A stretch of 64,000 nucleotides of DNA from Rossellomorea marisflavi (GTDB lineage: Bacteria > Bacillota > Bacilli > Bacillales > Bacillaceae_B): contig CP033051.1 of the NCBI GenBank assembly GCA_003667865.1, forward strand, positions 1,757,501 to 1,821,500. Reading direction: 5' to 3'. The stretch's first letter is position 1. Each line of letters begins with the position of its first letter. The notes beneath the pieces were generated by a model, which made no database searches, was not told the DNA's origin, and saw only the letters and a list, made by a program, of their open reading frames with translations. Positions 8,413 to 16,683 of the stretch are shown here, piece by piece. The translations under genes were made by a program, and so were the position numbers.

Positions 8413-8458
8413 AAAAAAAAGGGCCAGTCATTTCCAAATTAGAGATGACTGGCCCTTT
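8413..8458 (-). terminator. Terminator of the BMP-chemoreceptor operon
   Basis: AAAGGGCCAGTCAT pairs perfectly with ATGACTGGCCCTTT (14 bp); on the minus strand a run of T follows. The rest of 8169-8412 shows no gene. Confidence 0.9.
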
Positions 8459-8463
8459 AAAAC

Positions 8464-10122
8464 TTATAGTGTAAACTTCTTCAATTCATTGTGCATTTCT
8501 TGAGTTAAAGCAGTTAGTTGTTCAATTTGCTCGTTCATTTGCTCAAATGCACGTTGTTGTTCTTCCGTTGAAGCAGAGATTTCCTCTGTCCCTGCAGCTG
8601 TCTCTTCTGTTACAGCTGAGATGTTTTCGATAGAAGAGATAACATTGTTGGTTTTCTGACTTGATGTCATCATGTTTTCTTCTAGTGTACATAGTTGGTT
8701 GTAAACACTTAGAACGCGGTTAGAAATCTCTTCAAATGCATGTTCTGTATCGTTCATTGATTCTACTTGTTGATTCGAAATGGAATAGCCTTTAGTAGAT
8801 GCATCCATAATCGACTGGATTCCGAATTTAATATTTTTAACCATGGACGTGATTAAGTCTGTTGCGTTGGATGAATCCTCTGCTAGTTTGCGAACTTCTT
8901 GAGCTACAACAGCGAATCCTTTACCAAGCTCACCAGCACGTGCTGCTTCAATTGCTGCATTTAAGGCCAGAAGATTTGTTTGCTCCGCAATGTCACGAAC
9001 CGATTGAGCTGCGTTTTCAATTTCACCAGCATATTGAGCGAATTGCTCAACAGATCCCTTTATTTCTTGTGAGGAGCTTGATAATTGCTGGGCAAAATTC
9101 TTCTGATTTAATAGGGAGGAGCGACCTGTTTCAACTGCTTGAAGAGCGTTCTGACTTGCTGCTGCAGATTGTTTGCTGCCTTCAAGATTATCAGTGATTT
9201 CCTCACCAATTTGTGATAGCACTTCAGACGTAGTTTGGATATCCTCTGAAATCGACTGTGTACCAGTCGCCAATTCATCAGTAGATACAGCAACCTGATT
9301 GCTACTTTCAGTTAAGTTTGCCATTTGTTCTTTTACTTCTGTTGTAAAATTACTTACGTTTGTTCCAACCGTTTCAATCGACTGAACCGTTGAACGGAGG
9401 TTTGTAATCATTTTTCTAAATGATTCTTCCAATTGATCAATCTCGTATTTGCTCTTTTCGTTCTTTTTCGTAGAAAGCTCAACTGTTAAGTCACCGTCAG
9501 CAATTCTTCCAGCGTTCGTTACCATTACATTGATTGGTTTCACGATACGATTTGAAAGAACTAATGAAAGTCCGATTGATAATAATATTACTAAAACGGC
9601 TCCGATAATTGTCGTTGTAACAGTAAATTGGACTTTCGTTTGTGTAGCTTCCATAAATTCTTCGTACCATTGATTTGTTTGCAATTTTAAAAGGTGCATA
9701 TCATTTAAAATACCAGATACGCGGATGGATTGACGTTTTGCATCAGCACTGTTTTCAGCTTCTAATGCTGCTGATGCTTCCTTTTGTAAGGTTGCATATT
9801 TCTCTTCTACTTGGTCCATTATTGCAATGTGCTCTGATACGTTTAGGTATGGCTTTAATTCTTCAATTCCATTAGCTGTTTCTGCTAGCATGTTTGTTGC
9901 TTCTTCTTTATTGGCATCTGTCGGACTAATAGAATAGTTGGCAAGGGATTGCTTTGTTACAACAAGATCCCCTTGCAGGCTCTCTGTTAAAAGTAAAACT
10001 TGAACATCATCGCTAGCTGAGCTTTGTATGCTTGAAATCTCGTATAATATAAACCCAATCATGGCAATCGATAAAATTAAAGGGGCAATACCAAGGATGA
10101 GTAACCGCTTCTTGAGTGTCAT
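8464..10122 (-). CDS. Methyl-accepting chemotaxis protein with small extracellular four-helix-type sensor
   Basis: 552-residue transmembrane chemoreceptor. TM1 is about 6-28, an all-helical extracellular domain of about 145 residues follows, then TM2 (about 175-197, [20 protein letters not shown]), HAMP (about 198-250) and the signalling domain with tip [24 protein letters not shown] 10122 is preferred (AAAGGAAG 5 bases upstream) over an ATG at 10161. The gene starts 57 bases after the BMP lipoprotein gene, so the two form an operon with a sigma-D promoter at 11213. The sensor domain is small and may read the loaded lipoprotein rather than a free ligand (inference). Confidence 0.9.
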   Translation of the reverse strand: MTLKKRLLILGIAPLILSIAMIGFILYEISSIQSSASDDVQVLLLTESLQGDLVVTKQSLANYSISPTDANKEEATNMLAETANGIEELKPYLNVSEHIAIMDQVEEKYATLQKEASAALEAENSADAKRQSIRVSGILNDMHLLKLQTNQWYEEFMEATQTKVQFTVTTTIIGAVLVILLSIGLSLVLSNRIVKPINVMVTNAGRIADGDLTVELSTKKNEKSKYEIDQLEESFRKMITNLRSTVQSIETVGTNVSNFTTEVKEQMANLTESSNQVAVSTDELATGTQSISEDIQTTSEVLSQIGEEITDNLEGSKQSAAASQNALQAVETGRSSLLNQKNFAQQLSSSSQEIKGSVEQFAQYAGEIENAAQSVRDIAEQTNLLALNAAIEAARAGELGKGFAVVAQEVRKLAEDSSNATDLITSMVKNIKFGIQSIMDASTKGYSISNQQVESMNDTEHAFEEISNRVLSVYNQLCTLEENMMTSSQKTNNVISSIENISAVTEETAAGTEEISASTEEQQRAFEQMNEQIEQLTALTQEMHNELKKFTL

Positions 10123-10178
10123 AATGTCTTCCTTTCTATGTGAGAGTATCAGCGTGTGCAAGAAAAGATATCTTTTGT

Positions 10179-11156
10179 TTATGGTGTTTGTACTGTAATC
10201 TCACCAGATATAATTTTGTTTGTTGCATCTTCAATTTGTTTTTGCTGCTCTGGTGTTAAAGTCTTTACGCGAATTGGTGCTAATCCCACACCGTTTTCTT
10301 TAATCCCGAGCTCGTACATGGATTGGCCCATTTTACCTGTCTCAACAACTTCTTTTATTCGATCAAAAACCGCAACGTCAATGTTTTTCAGCATAGATGT
10401 GACAACTGCTTTTTCAGCAACGAAATATTGATCTGAGTCAACACCTGCTGCAAATGTTCCGCTAGCTTGTGACGTTTGAAGTGCTCCCACTCCTGTAAAT
10501 CCAGCTGCAGCGTAAATGAAATCAATGCCTTCTGCAATTTGTTCCTGGGCAATCTTTGCACCTAAGTCTGCATCCCCGAAGTTGTTTGCGTTATCTCTTG
10601 TAATTGAAATGTCAGGCTTCACATATTTTGCACCCTGTTCAAATCCAACATGAAAGCGTTCAATAACTGAAACACCTTCTGCTCCAGCAATAAATCCTAG
10701 TTTTTTAGAATCCGATACCATTGCGGCAACCATTCCAACCAAGAAGCTACCTTCGTGCTCTTTGAATGTAATGGAAACAATGTTTTCTAGCTCTGAAGCA
10801 CCATCGATCAGCATAAATGTTTGGTCAGTGTGTTCCTGTGCTACTTTTTCGAGAGCTTCTTGAACAGAGAAGCCTAATCCAATAATTAAATCATTGTCTT
10901 GCTTAACTAGTTCTTGTAACGCACCTTCAAAGTCCCCATCAGGTGCTTCTTTATAATCAAACAGAACTCCTAATTCATCACGAGCTTTTTCTAAACCGCG
11001 AAAAGCTGAGTCATTAAAAGATCCGTCTCCTAATCCAGTATCTGAAAGCAAAATACCAATCTTATAAACTTTCTCACCTTTAGTCGTTGTTCCTTGTGCC
11101 GAACAACCAGAAATGATTAAAGTTATAAAAAGTGCAAAAATTGCTAGTTTCCTCAA
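10179..11156 (-). CDS. BMP-family (PnrA-like) substrate-binding lipoprotein
   Basis: Binding protein of the basic membrane protein family, which usually delivers nucleosides to an ABC importer. Lipobox LIISGC with Cys18; core motifs [56 protein letters not shown] and [15 protein letters not shown] are visible; 325 residues is typical. The start is TTG at 11156, fixed by AGGAGG 8 bases upstream. Unlike normal BMP loci there are no permease or ATPase genes here; the partner is a chemoreceptor gene. This points to a role in chemotaxis sensing. Confidence 0.88.
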   Translation of the reverse strand: MRKLAIFALFITLIISGCSAQGTTTKGEKVYKIGILLSDTGLGDGSFNDSAFRGLEKARDELGVLFDYKEAPDGDFEGALQELVKQDNDLIIGLGFSVQEALEKVAQEHTDQTFMLIDGASELENIVSITFKEHEGSFLVGMVAAMVSDSKKLGFIAGAEGVSVIERFHVGFEQGAKYVKPDISITRDNANNFGDADLGAKIAQEQIAEGIDFIYAAAGFTGVGALQTSQASGTFAAGVDSDQYFVAEKAVVTSMLKNIDVAVFDRIKEVVETGKMGQSMYELGIKENGVGLAPIRVKTLTPEQQKQIEDATNKIISGEITVQTP

Positions 11157-11212
11157 GGTGATTTCCTCCTAGGTTGTGTATTTCGACATTTAGTGACATG
11201 TCCGTACGTCTT

Positions 11213-11238
11213 ATATCGACATAAATGTAGTAGGTTTA
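11213..11238 (-). promoter_or_regulatory. Sigma-D (flagellar) promoter for the BMP-chemoreceptor operon
   Basis: On the minus strand TAAA (11238-11235), 14 bases, GTCGATAT (11220-11213), against the sigma-D consensus TAAA-N15-GCCGATAA. It lies 57 bases before the TTG start. Confidence 0.7.
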
Positions 11239-11495
11239 ACTGGTAAATAGTTGTTTTGAAAATGTTTTTTTAGTCTGAATATTGGGTGATATTAGTATTA
11301 GTGGGTTATTATGGATGTAACTAGGCCTGGTTGGTTTTGGGAAAAGAGATTATGAAGCTTTTTTAATGCTAGTGGTATGGAGGAGGGGAAAGTGTGTGGG
11401 GGTGAAGGTTGGCCATGCTAGAAGATAAAGAATCGATGGAAGTTTATTTGAGATAAGGACGATTTTATTATTTGCTTTTATTGAACTGCATTGTG

Positions 11496-11695
11496 CTTAT
11501 GGGATCTCCCATTACATTTACGGATTTTTTCTACTTTTATCGGAATATTTGCTCGTGGGACTAGGTTTCATTTCACATTTATCATGTTCGGTTGAGTTTA
11601 TGGGAACATTCTTTATGTTTATGGGAACTTTCCCAAACTTTATGGGAACATACTTTACTTTAATGTAGAGATTCTTAACATTTATGGGAATATTC
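11496..11695. repeat. Cluster of degenerate TTTATGGGAA repeats
   Basis: TTTATGGGAA or a one- to two-base variant occurs at about 11497, 11536, 11598, 11618, 11639 and 11681, on one strand at irregular 20-60 base spacing, embedded in AT-rich DNA. Read on the minus strand it gives a repetitive VPIN-KN peptide, but there is no ribosome site and the frame breaks, so it is treated as non-coding. The flanking stretch 11240-11495 holds nothing recognised. Confidence 0.65.
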
Positions 11696-11770
11696 GCCGA
11701 GAGAGCTGGCTTCATTCACTCGTGTAACGTACTTCTGCTGAGTTTATCAAGTATTCCTAATTCTTCTATA

Positions 11771-11808
11771 CAAACAAAAGTCGCAGCTCCCACAAGGGAA
11801 ACTGCGAC
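11771..11808 (-). terminator. Terminator of the DUF2639 gene
   Basis: GTCGCAG-TTCCC pairs with GGGA-CTGCGAC, then CTTTTGTTT on the minus strand, 10 bases after the stop codon. Confidence 0.85.
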
Positions 11809-11817
11809 GGTTACAGG

Positions 11818-11946
11818 TTATTTAGTTTTTTCTAATAGGTTTGCAAGAACGTGCTTTTTATACTTCTCAACTTTACGTCCTTCGTATTGGCGTACGCCAG
11901 CTTCTTTAAGCTTTTCTACGTACCAGCCTTTGCTTCCATAATGCAT
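11818..11946 (-). CDS. DUF2639 (YflJ-like) small protein, 42 aa
   Basis: A 42-residue basic protein: MHYGSKGWYVEKLKEAGVRQ, then YEGRKVEKYKKHVLANLLEK. The HYGSKGWYV-KLKE and KYK-HVLANL pattern is that of the DUF2639 family (B. subtilis YflJ), of unknown role. AAAGGGTG lies 6 bases before the ATG and a strong terminator follows. No other gene overlaps it. Confidence 0.82.
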   Translation of the reverse strand: MHYGSKGWYVEKLKEAGVRQYEGRKVEKYKKHVLANLLEKTK

Positions 11947-12133
11947 CGAAAACACCCTTTCTTTGCGTAAAAATTTTAGGAATCATTGACTAATTCGCAC
12001 ATGAAATCTGTGTACACATATTTCACATGTGTCATTGTAACATCTATGAAAATATGATGAAAGGGATTTGGATGAAAAAATTCAATTAATCTGAAAATAT
12101 TCGAATCTCATGTTTAAGTAAAAGGCAGAATGT

Positions 12134-12162
12134 TTGAACCATGTGTAAGGATTTGGAATAAT
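12134..12162 (+). promoter_or_regulatory. Sigma-A-like promoter for the YhfK-like gene
   Basis: TTGAAC, 17-base spacer, AATAAT, 38 bases before the start codon. Confidence 0.5.
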
Positions 12163-12200
12163 AAAGAGGAAACCATTCCAAAAGAAAGGAGTTTTTCCTG

Positions 12201-12845
12201 ATGAAGGTATTGGTTATCGGTGCCAATGGGCAAATAGGAAAAATGGTCACAAAACAATTACATGGGTCAAATGAACATACTGTTCGAGCAATGGTTAGAA
12301 GTGAGGAACAAGCGGATGCCTTATCCAAACAGGGGATTGAGGCTGTTGTTGCGAATCTAGAAGACCGTGTTGAAGAGATTGGGCAAGCGATGGATGGCTG
12401 TGATGCTGTTGTCTTTACCGCTGGATCAGGTGGGAAAACAGGTGCAGACAAAACGTTACTGATTGATCTTGACGGTGCGGTTAAATCAATTGAAGCTGCA
12501 GAACAACGTAACATAGAGCGCTTCATTATGGTGAGTGCATTTCAAGCAAATAATCGAGAAAATTGGAATGAGAACTTACGTCCGTATTATGTTGCGAAGC
12601 ATTATGCTGACCGGATTTTAGAAGATAGTTCGTTACATTATACGATCATTCGACCAGGTGGATTACTAAATGAGCCTGGAACTGGAAAGGTTCAAGTAGG
12701 TGCAAAGCTAGAACGATTCACCATTCCACGTGAGGACGTTGCAAGCACAATAGTTGCTGCTTTAACAGAGCCAACGACGTATAAGCGTTCATTTGATTTG
12801 GTCTCAGGAGAGAAATCAATCGAAGAATTGATTAAATTGGTTTAA
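12201..12845 (+). CDS. yhfK: NAD(P)-binding atypical short-chain dehydrogenase, YhfK-like
   Basis: Rossmann-fold protein of 214 residues, the length of B. subtilis YhfK. The dinucleotide motif is VLVIGANGQIGKMV at 3-16; AMVRSEEQ marks strand 2, AVVFTAGSGGKTGADKT the second loop, and YYVAKHYADRIL with TIIRPGGLL the later family signatures. NAD(P)H use is inferred from the fold; the substrate is unknown. In related bacilli such proteins are linked to general or disulfide stress. AAAGGAG stands 9 bases before ATG. Confidence 0.82.
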   Translation: MKVLVIGANGQIGKMVTKQLHGSNEHTVRAMVRSEEQADALSKQGIEAVVANLEDRVEEIGQAMDGCDAVVFTAGSGGKTGADKTLLIDLDGAVKSIEAAEQRNIERFIMVSAFQANNRENWNENLRPYYVAKHYADRILEDSSLHYTIIRPGGLLNEPGTGKVQVGAKLERFTIPREDVASTIVAALTEPTTYKRSFDLVSGEKSIEELIKLV

Positions 12846-12881
12846 ACTCATGTTTTAAAACATGACTCCATATACTTATAG

Positions 12882-12918
12882 ATAAGGGTTGTCAGTATGA
12901 CAGCCCTTATTGTCTTAT
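12882..12918 (+). terminator. Hairpin terminator after the YhfK-like gene
   Basis: ATAAGGG-TGTCA pairs with TGACA-CCCTTAT around a 3-base loop; the following T-run is weak (TGTCTTAT). A perfect 18-base palindrome, TCATGTTTTAAAACATGA, precedes it at 12848-12865. Confidence 0.65.
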
Positions 12919-12938
12919 AAAAAGGGAGGTGGAGAGCG

Positions 12939-13481
12939 GTGTTTTTAATTTTTGCATTTATTTTACTTGGTGTTGTAGCCATCTTTTTGATTGCTAACCT
13001 AGTTGCTCCAGAATCTGAACTTATGAATACATTCAAAACGGTAAAGGGTTTTAAGGTTATGATGGGGAGTTTGGTTCTTATTTCTCTTCTTCTGATAGGA
13101 GCAAATACCATTGTTGTTCATAATGAGCAATGGAGAGAAAGTGCAATTATACAAGTTGAAAATGAATCAGGAGAACTTGAGCTGTTTGTTGGAAATAAAG
13201 AAGAAGCAGCACTTGCTTATAAGGAGAATCCGTCGGCTGGAGAGCCTTATCAAACTGAGTTATTGCTATGGGGTACCTATGAACATGTAACGATGAAAAT
13301 CACGTATAAGGAAGATGAAACCGTTGGGTATCAAACAGAACCAATGTCTATAAAGGAAACCTTTAACTCTGAAGCCTATATAAAGCCAATTGAACTAACT
13401 TTTGAAAAGGAAGGCATTTGGCGAGTAGAAGTACTAAACAATGAAGAAACACTAGGCAATATTGTGTTGAAAGTTGAATAA
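12939..13481 (+). CDS. Uncharacterised membrane protein with extracytoplasmic beta-type domain
   Basis: 180 residues. Two hydrophobic segments (about 2-22 and 38-59) are followed by a ~120-residue polar domain predicted outside the membrane, rich in alternating hydrophobic and charged residues as in a beta-sandwich, ending EKEGIWRVEVLNNEETLGNIVLKVE. No family recognised. The GTG start at 12939 is fixed by GGGAGG about 9 bases upstream. It is a single gene with its own terminator. Confidence 0.65.
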   Translation: MFLIFAFILLGVVAIFLIANLVAPESELMNTFKTVKGFKVMMGSLVLISLLLIGANTIVVHNEQWRESAIIQVENESGELELFVGNKEEAALAYKENPSAGEPYQTELLLWGTYEHVTMKITYKEDETVGYQTEPMSIKETFNSEAYIKPIELTFEKEGIWRVEVLNNEETLGNIVLKVE

Positions 13482-13493
13482 TCAAACCCTATG

Positions 13494-13519
13494 CCAAATC
13501 GGACTGATTTGGTTTTTTT
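13494..13519 (+). terminator. Terminator
   Basis: CCAAATC pairs with GATTTGG around a 5-base loop, then seven T. Confidence 0.9.
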
Positions 13520-13624
13520 ATTTTATGAAAAATTTTACATAAAAATTAATTCAGAAAAACAGTCATAAAACCAAATAGTTCGACGAAGAGTTTAGTAGAT
13601 TAAAATTTTAGGAGGGAAATCAAC

Positions 13625-15049
13625 ATGAAAAACAATAAAGTTACGAAACTAGCATCAACTAGTGTACTAGCTTCAGCTCTTATCTTCTCTATTCATTCAG
13701 GTTCGGTATTTGCTAATGATGATCAAACGGGTACGACGGTTGAAACGGGAGTCACTGAAGAAGTTGTAACAGATCAACAAGAAACAACGTCTCAGGAAGA
13801 TGCCGGAACAACAACAGATACTGAAGATGATACAAATGAAGTAGAATCAACAGAAGATGTGGTTACTGATCAAGAAACTACTACTGATACAACAGAAGCA
13901 AATGAAGACACAACAAATGAAAGTACTGATGAAGAAGAATCAGAAGAGGAGCCATCATTAATACCAGGTGACTTTTTCTATTTTGTAAAAATAATCACAG
14001 AGAATATTCGCTTAGCAGTCACAATGGACGATTATAAAGAAGCACAGTTATTAGCAGACTTTGCAGCGGAACGAATCAAAGAAGCAAACGCTTTGATCGC
14101 AGAAGGTAAAACAGAAGAAGCAGAGGAGCTTTTACAAGAAGCCATTTTGACACAAGAGCAAGCTGTTGAAAAATTACCAGAATCTGAAGAGTTTGAAACG
14201 GTAACAATGGAAGGTAATGAAGTAACTGAGGAAGGTTCCGAGGAACAAACAACAACAGAAGCTGTTGAGGAGTCAACTGAAGAAGGATTAAGCGAAGAAG
14301 CAACAGAAGATACTGTAGAAACGAAGCTAGCCAATAATATTGATGCGCTTTTAGCAGTATTAGAGAAAATTGATAACCCTAAGGCACAACAGGCAATCAT
14401 GAAGAATATTGGTAAGTCATTTGAGAAATTAGAAAAAAAGGTAAGAAAACTTGAAAAAATAGAAGCGAAGTTTGCCGAGAAAATGGCTGCAATTGAAGAG
14501 AAAGCAGCAAGTGGACAAATCTCTGAAGAAGAAGCTAATCGTGAAAAAGAAAAGCTAGAAGAAGAATTAGATAAAAAGGTACAAAAGGTTGAAGAAGAAG
14601 CAAAAGATGTTGAAGAGATTAATAATGAAGTAGCAAATGAAACAGACGAAGCTATTAAAGAAGAAGATGAAGTAGAGCAAGAAGAAGTAGAAGAAACGAA
14701 AGAAGCAGAAGAGAAGCAGCGTGAAGCAGCAGAGAAAACAGAAGAGAAGCAGCGTGAAGCAGCGGAGAAAGCAGAAGAAAAGCAACGTGAAGCAGCAGAG
14801 AAAGCAGAAGAGAAGCAGCGTGAAGCGGCAGAGAAAGCAGAAGAAAAGCAACGTGAAGCAGCAGAGAAAGCAGAAGAAAAGCAACGTGAAGCAGCAGAGA
14901 AAGCAGAAGAGAAGCAACGTGAAGCAGCAGAGAAAGCAGAAGAAAAGCAACGTGGAGAAACTAAAAAAGCAGAAGAGAAGAAACGAGAAGAATCCAAGAA
15001 AGACAAAGACAAAGATGAAGATGAAGATCAAGATGAAGATCAAGACTAA
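13625..15049 (+). CDS. Secreted DUF5667 protein with 11-residue coiled-coil repeats
   Basis: 474 residues. A Sec signal peptide (about 1-30, SGSVFA|ND) is followed by a Thr/Glu-rich linker (31-113), a DUF5667-like helical domain (about 114-185; PGDFFYFVKIITENIRLA and DYKEAQLLADFAAERI-EANALIAEGK), more acidic helix, and from residue 362 seven exact and two degenerate copies of EEKQREAAEKA, ending in a Lys then Asp/Glu tail. There is no sorting signal or wall-binding domain. The role is unknown; the repeats should form a long straight charged helix. GGAGGG lies 6 bases before ATG. Long frames on the opposite strand are an artefact of biased composition. Confidence 0.82.
   Translation: MKNNKVTKLASTSVLASALIFSIHSGSVFANDDQTGTTVETGVTEEVVTDQQETTSQEDAGTTTDTEDDTNEVESTEDVVTDQETTTDTTEANEDTTNESTDEEESEEEPSLIPGDFFYFVKIITENIRLAVTMDDYKEAQLLADFAAERIKEANALIAEGKTEEAEELLQEAILTQEQAVEKLPESEEFETVTMEGNEVTEEGSEEQTTTEAVEESTEEGLSEEATEDTVETKLANNIDALLAVLEKIDNPKAQQAIMKNIGKSFEKLEKKVRKLEKIEAKFAEKMAAIEEKAASGQISEEEANREKEKLEEELDKKVQKVEEEAKDVEEINNEVANETDEAIKEEDEVEQEEVEETKEAEEKQREAAEKTEEKQREAAEKAEEKQREAAEKAEEKQREAAEKAEEKQREAAEKAEEKQREAAEKAEEKQREAAEKAEEKQRGETKKAEEKKREESKKDKDKDEDEDQDEDQD
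14708..15001 (+). repeat. 33-bp tandem repeat within the DUF5667 gene
   Basis: Seven near-identical 33-bp units from 14708 to 14938, then two degenerate units to 15001. Differences between units are mostly synonymous GAG/GAA and CAG/CAA swaps, showing selection on the 11-residue peptide. Confidence 0.95.
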
Positions 15050-15059
15050 GAATCAAAAC

Positions 15060-15095
15060 GAGGTGTACCTACATTTTATAGGTGCACCTCTATTT
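15060..15095 (+). terminator. Terminator of the DUF5667 gene
   Basis: GAGGTG-ACCTA pairs with TAGGT-CACCTC, then TATTTTTATT. A second, weaker hairpin (GGCTC...GAGCC, 15112-15138) may serve the convergent MFS gene. Confidence 0.85.
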
Positions 15096-15154
15096 TTATT
15101 AGTATCAAAGAGGCTCGAAGATTTTGGATTCTTGAGCCCTGAATGTATAGTAAC

Positions 15155-16450
15155 CTATTCATTCGTTACTTTTTGCAATGGAACGTTGTTTTCTTGTTCA
15201 AATTTATTGAACATAACATAATAAATACCAGCACTTACAACAGCTAGAATGGCTAACAATATAAACGTCCACTCGTATCCAATCCATAATGAAATGGTGA
15301 TGGAAAGAGGCGCAATGGTTTTACCAATTGTAAAACGAAGACTAGCTGCCGCAAAGTATTGTCCGCGCATTTCCTCTGGAGCGATTTTTGAGATGAATGA
15401 TTGCTGAATTCCCGCAGTCATTAATTCTGCAAATGTAAAAATTCCCATCGCTATAATGAAGATGTAAACGGATTGTGTTTGCCCGAAAATGAAGATGGCG
15501 CAAGCATAGATTAAGGATGAAAGAATAAAAACATTTCGTTCTCTAAACTTTGTCATCCATTTCGTAATGACGACTGTAAATAGAGCGACTAAAAGTCCGT
15601 TCTCAGATAAAATAAATCCAAAGATTTGTTCTCCCTGAAGCGTAAACGACCAGTCATTCACACTGAATAATGTAGCACTTTCTACGGTTTCTTTTATATA
15701 AACAGGGAAAAGAAGGTCAAGTTGCATAAAGGTTTGCGCAACAAGAATTCCTGCCACGATAAAAAGAAGAAACGTGCGGTCTTGAATGATGACCTTATAA
15801 TCACGAACTTGCTCTGAAATAACACGATGCCACGCTTTTTGTTTTCCTTCTGATACACGTAATTTCTGGCTATTATCTGGAGCTGTTTCTCTTGTGAATT
15901 TTAATAGTAAAAGAGAAAGTAACACACAAATAATTCCAGATACTAACAGCAGTTGGAATCGATAATCTACGTAGAAGATTCCCCCAAGAATAGGCCCAAC
16001 TACAACAGCTATATTAATGGATGTATAAAAGATCGCAAACACACTGCTTCGGTCTTTTTCATCCACAACATCAGCAACCATCGCTTGACTTGCTGGCCAA
16101 TAAAAGGAACCAAAAATACTTACAAATGTAAAACATATAAATCCGATAATGGCAGAATCAAACCATGGAGAACTCGCAAGAGCGAACAGAATAAATGCCA
16201 CTCCTTGCCCGAAAGCAGACAGTACCATCATGGTTTTTCGTCCAAAGCGGTCGGCGCAGTAGCCTCCCATTAAGTTAGCAAAAACAGCAAATAGCTGAGA
16301 TGCAATCAGCATCAATCCGGCCATTGATTTCCCAAATGCTTCTGTAAAATATATTGTAAGGAACGGAAAGAACATCCAAAACGTGATGTTTAAAGCGGCC
16401 TCTCCAAATAAACGAACCTTTAAGTTCGAATCCCAATCTCGTATTCTCAT
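15155..16450 (-). CDS. MFS transporter, 12-TM drug-efflux type
   Basis: 431 residues, about 12 hydrophobic helices. The loop 2-3 signature GGYCADRFGRKTMM and PASQAMVADVVDEKDRSSVFAIF (TM5 region) place it among multidrug-type MFS proteins. Start ATG 16450 has AAGGGGAG 6 bases upstream; the ATG at 16507 does not. The substrate cannot be told from sequence. It is single, with no adjacent regulator. Confidence 0.82.
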   Translation of the reverse strand: MRIRDWDSNLKVRLFGEAALNITFWMFFPFLTIYFTEAFGKSMAGLMLIASQLFAVFANLMGGYCADRFGRKTMMVLSAFGQGVAFILFALASSPWFDSAIIGFICFTFVSIFGSFYWPASQAMVADVVDEKDRSSVFAIFYTSINIAVVVGPILGGIFYVDYRFQLLLVSGIICVLLSLLLLKFTRETAPDNSQKLRVSEGKQKAWHRVISEQVRDYKVIIQDRTFLLFIVAGILVAQTFMQLDLLFPVYIKETVESATLFSVNDWSFTLQGEQIFGFILSENGLLVALFTVVITKWMTKFRERNVFILSSLIYACAIFIFGQTQSVYIFIIAMGIFTFAELMTAGIQQSFISKIAPEEMRGQYFAAASLRFTIGKTIAPLSITISLWIGYEWTFILLAILAVVSAGIYYVMFNKFEQENNVPLQKVTNE

Positions 16451-16633
16451 GCTTTTCTCCCCTTTTGACGCTTGTTTATTGAATAAGAGATTTTTAGGAT
16501 CTGACATTCCCCTTGTCAGCCCAACCTAGCATTCTATAAAACAAACTCATCCCGATGTTGAACTTTAATATCATACTCCGATAGGGGAGACGTTACAAGT
16601 GGTAATTGTAAATTTAAGTTAAATTGTATGTAA

Positions 16634-16680
16634 AAGGGACGGACCTTATAGCAGCTATGCTGCTGAAGGTCCGTCCCTCT
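16634..16680. terminator. Terminator of GGGACGGACC type, downstream of ampS
   Basis: AAGGGACGGACCTT (16634-16647) pairs with AAGGTCCGTCCCTT-type arm (16667-16679) around an inner AGCAGC-GCTGCT hairpin. It has two copies of the recurring 10-mer in inverted order. Confidence 0.9.
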
Positions 16681-16683
16681 ATA

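Noticed and set aside
12848-12865. Perfect palindrome TCATGTTTTAAAACATGA as an operator
   Set aside because: It lies just after the YhfK-like stop codon and before a terminator, where an operator is unlikely; probably part of the 3' end structure.
14708-15001. 33-bp repeats as a possible CRISPR array
   Set aside because: The units are contiguous with no unique spacers, lie in frame inside a gene, and no cas genes are in the window.
14032-15043. Long open frames on the minus strand (Ser/Phe/Leu-rich) opposite the DUF5667 gene
   Set aside because: They arise from the biased GAA/GAG/GCA codon run on the plus strand, have no ribosome site, and consist of low-complexity repeats.
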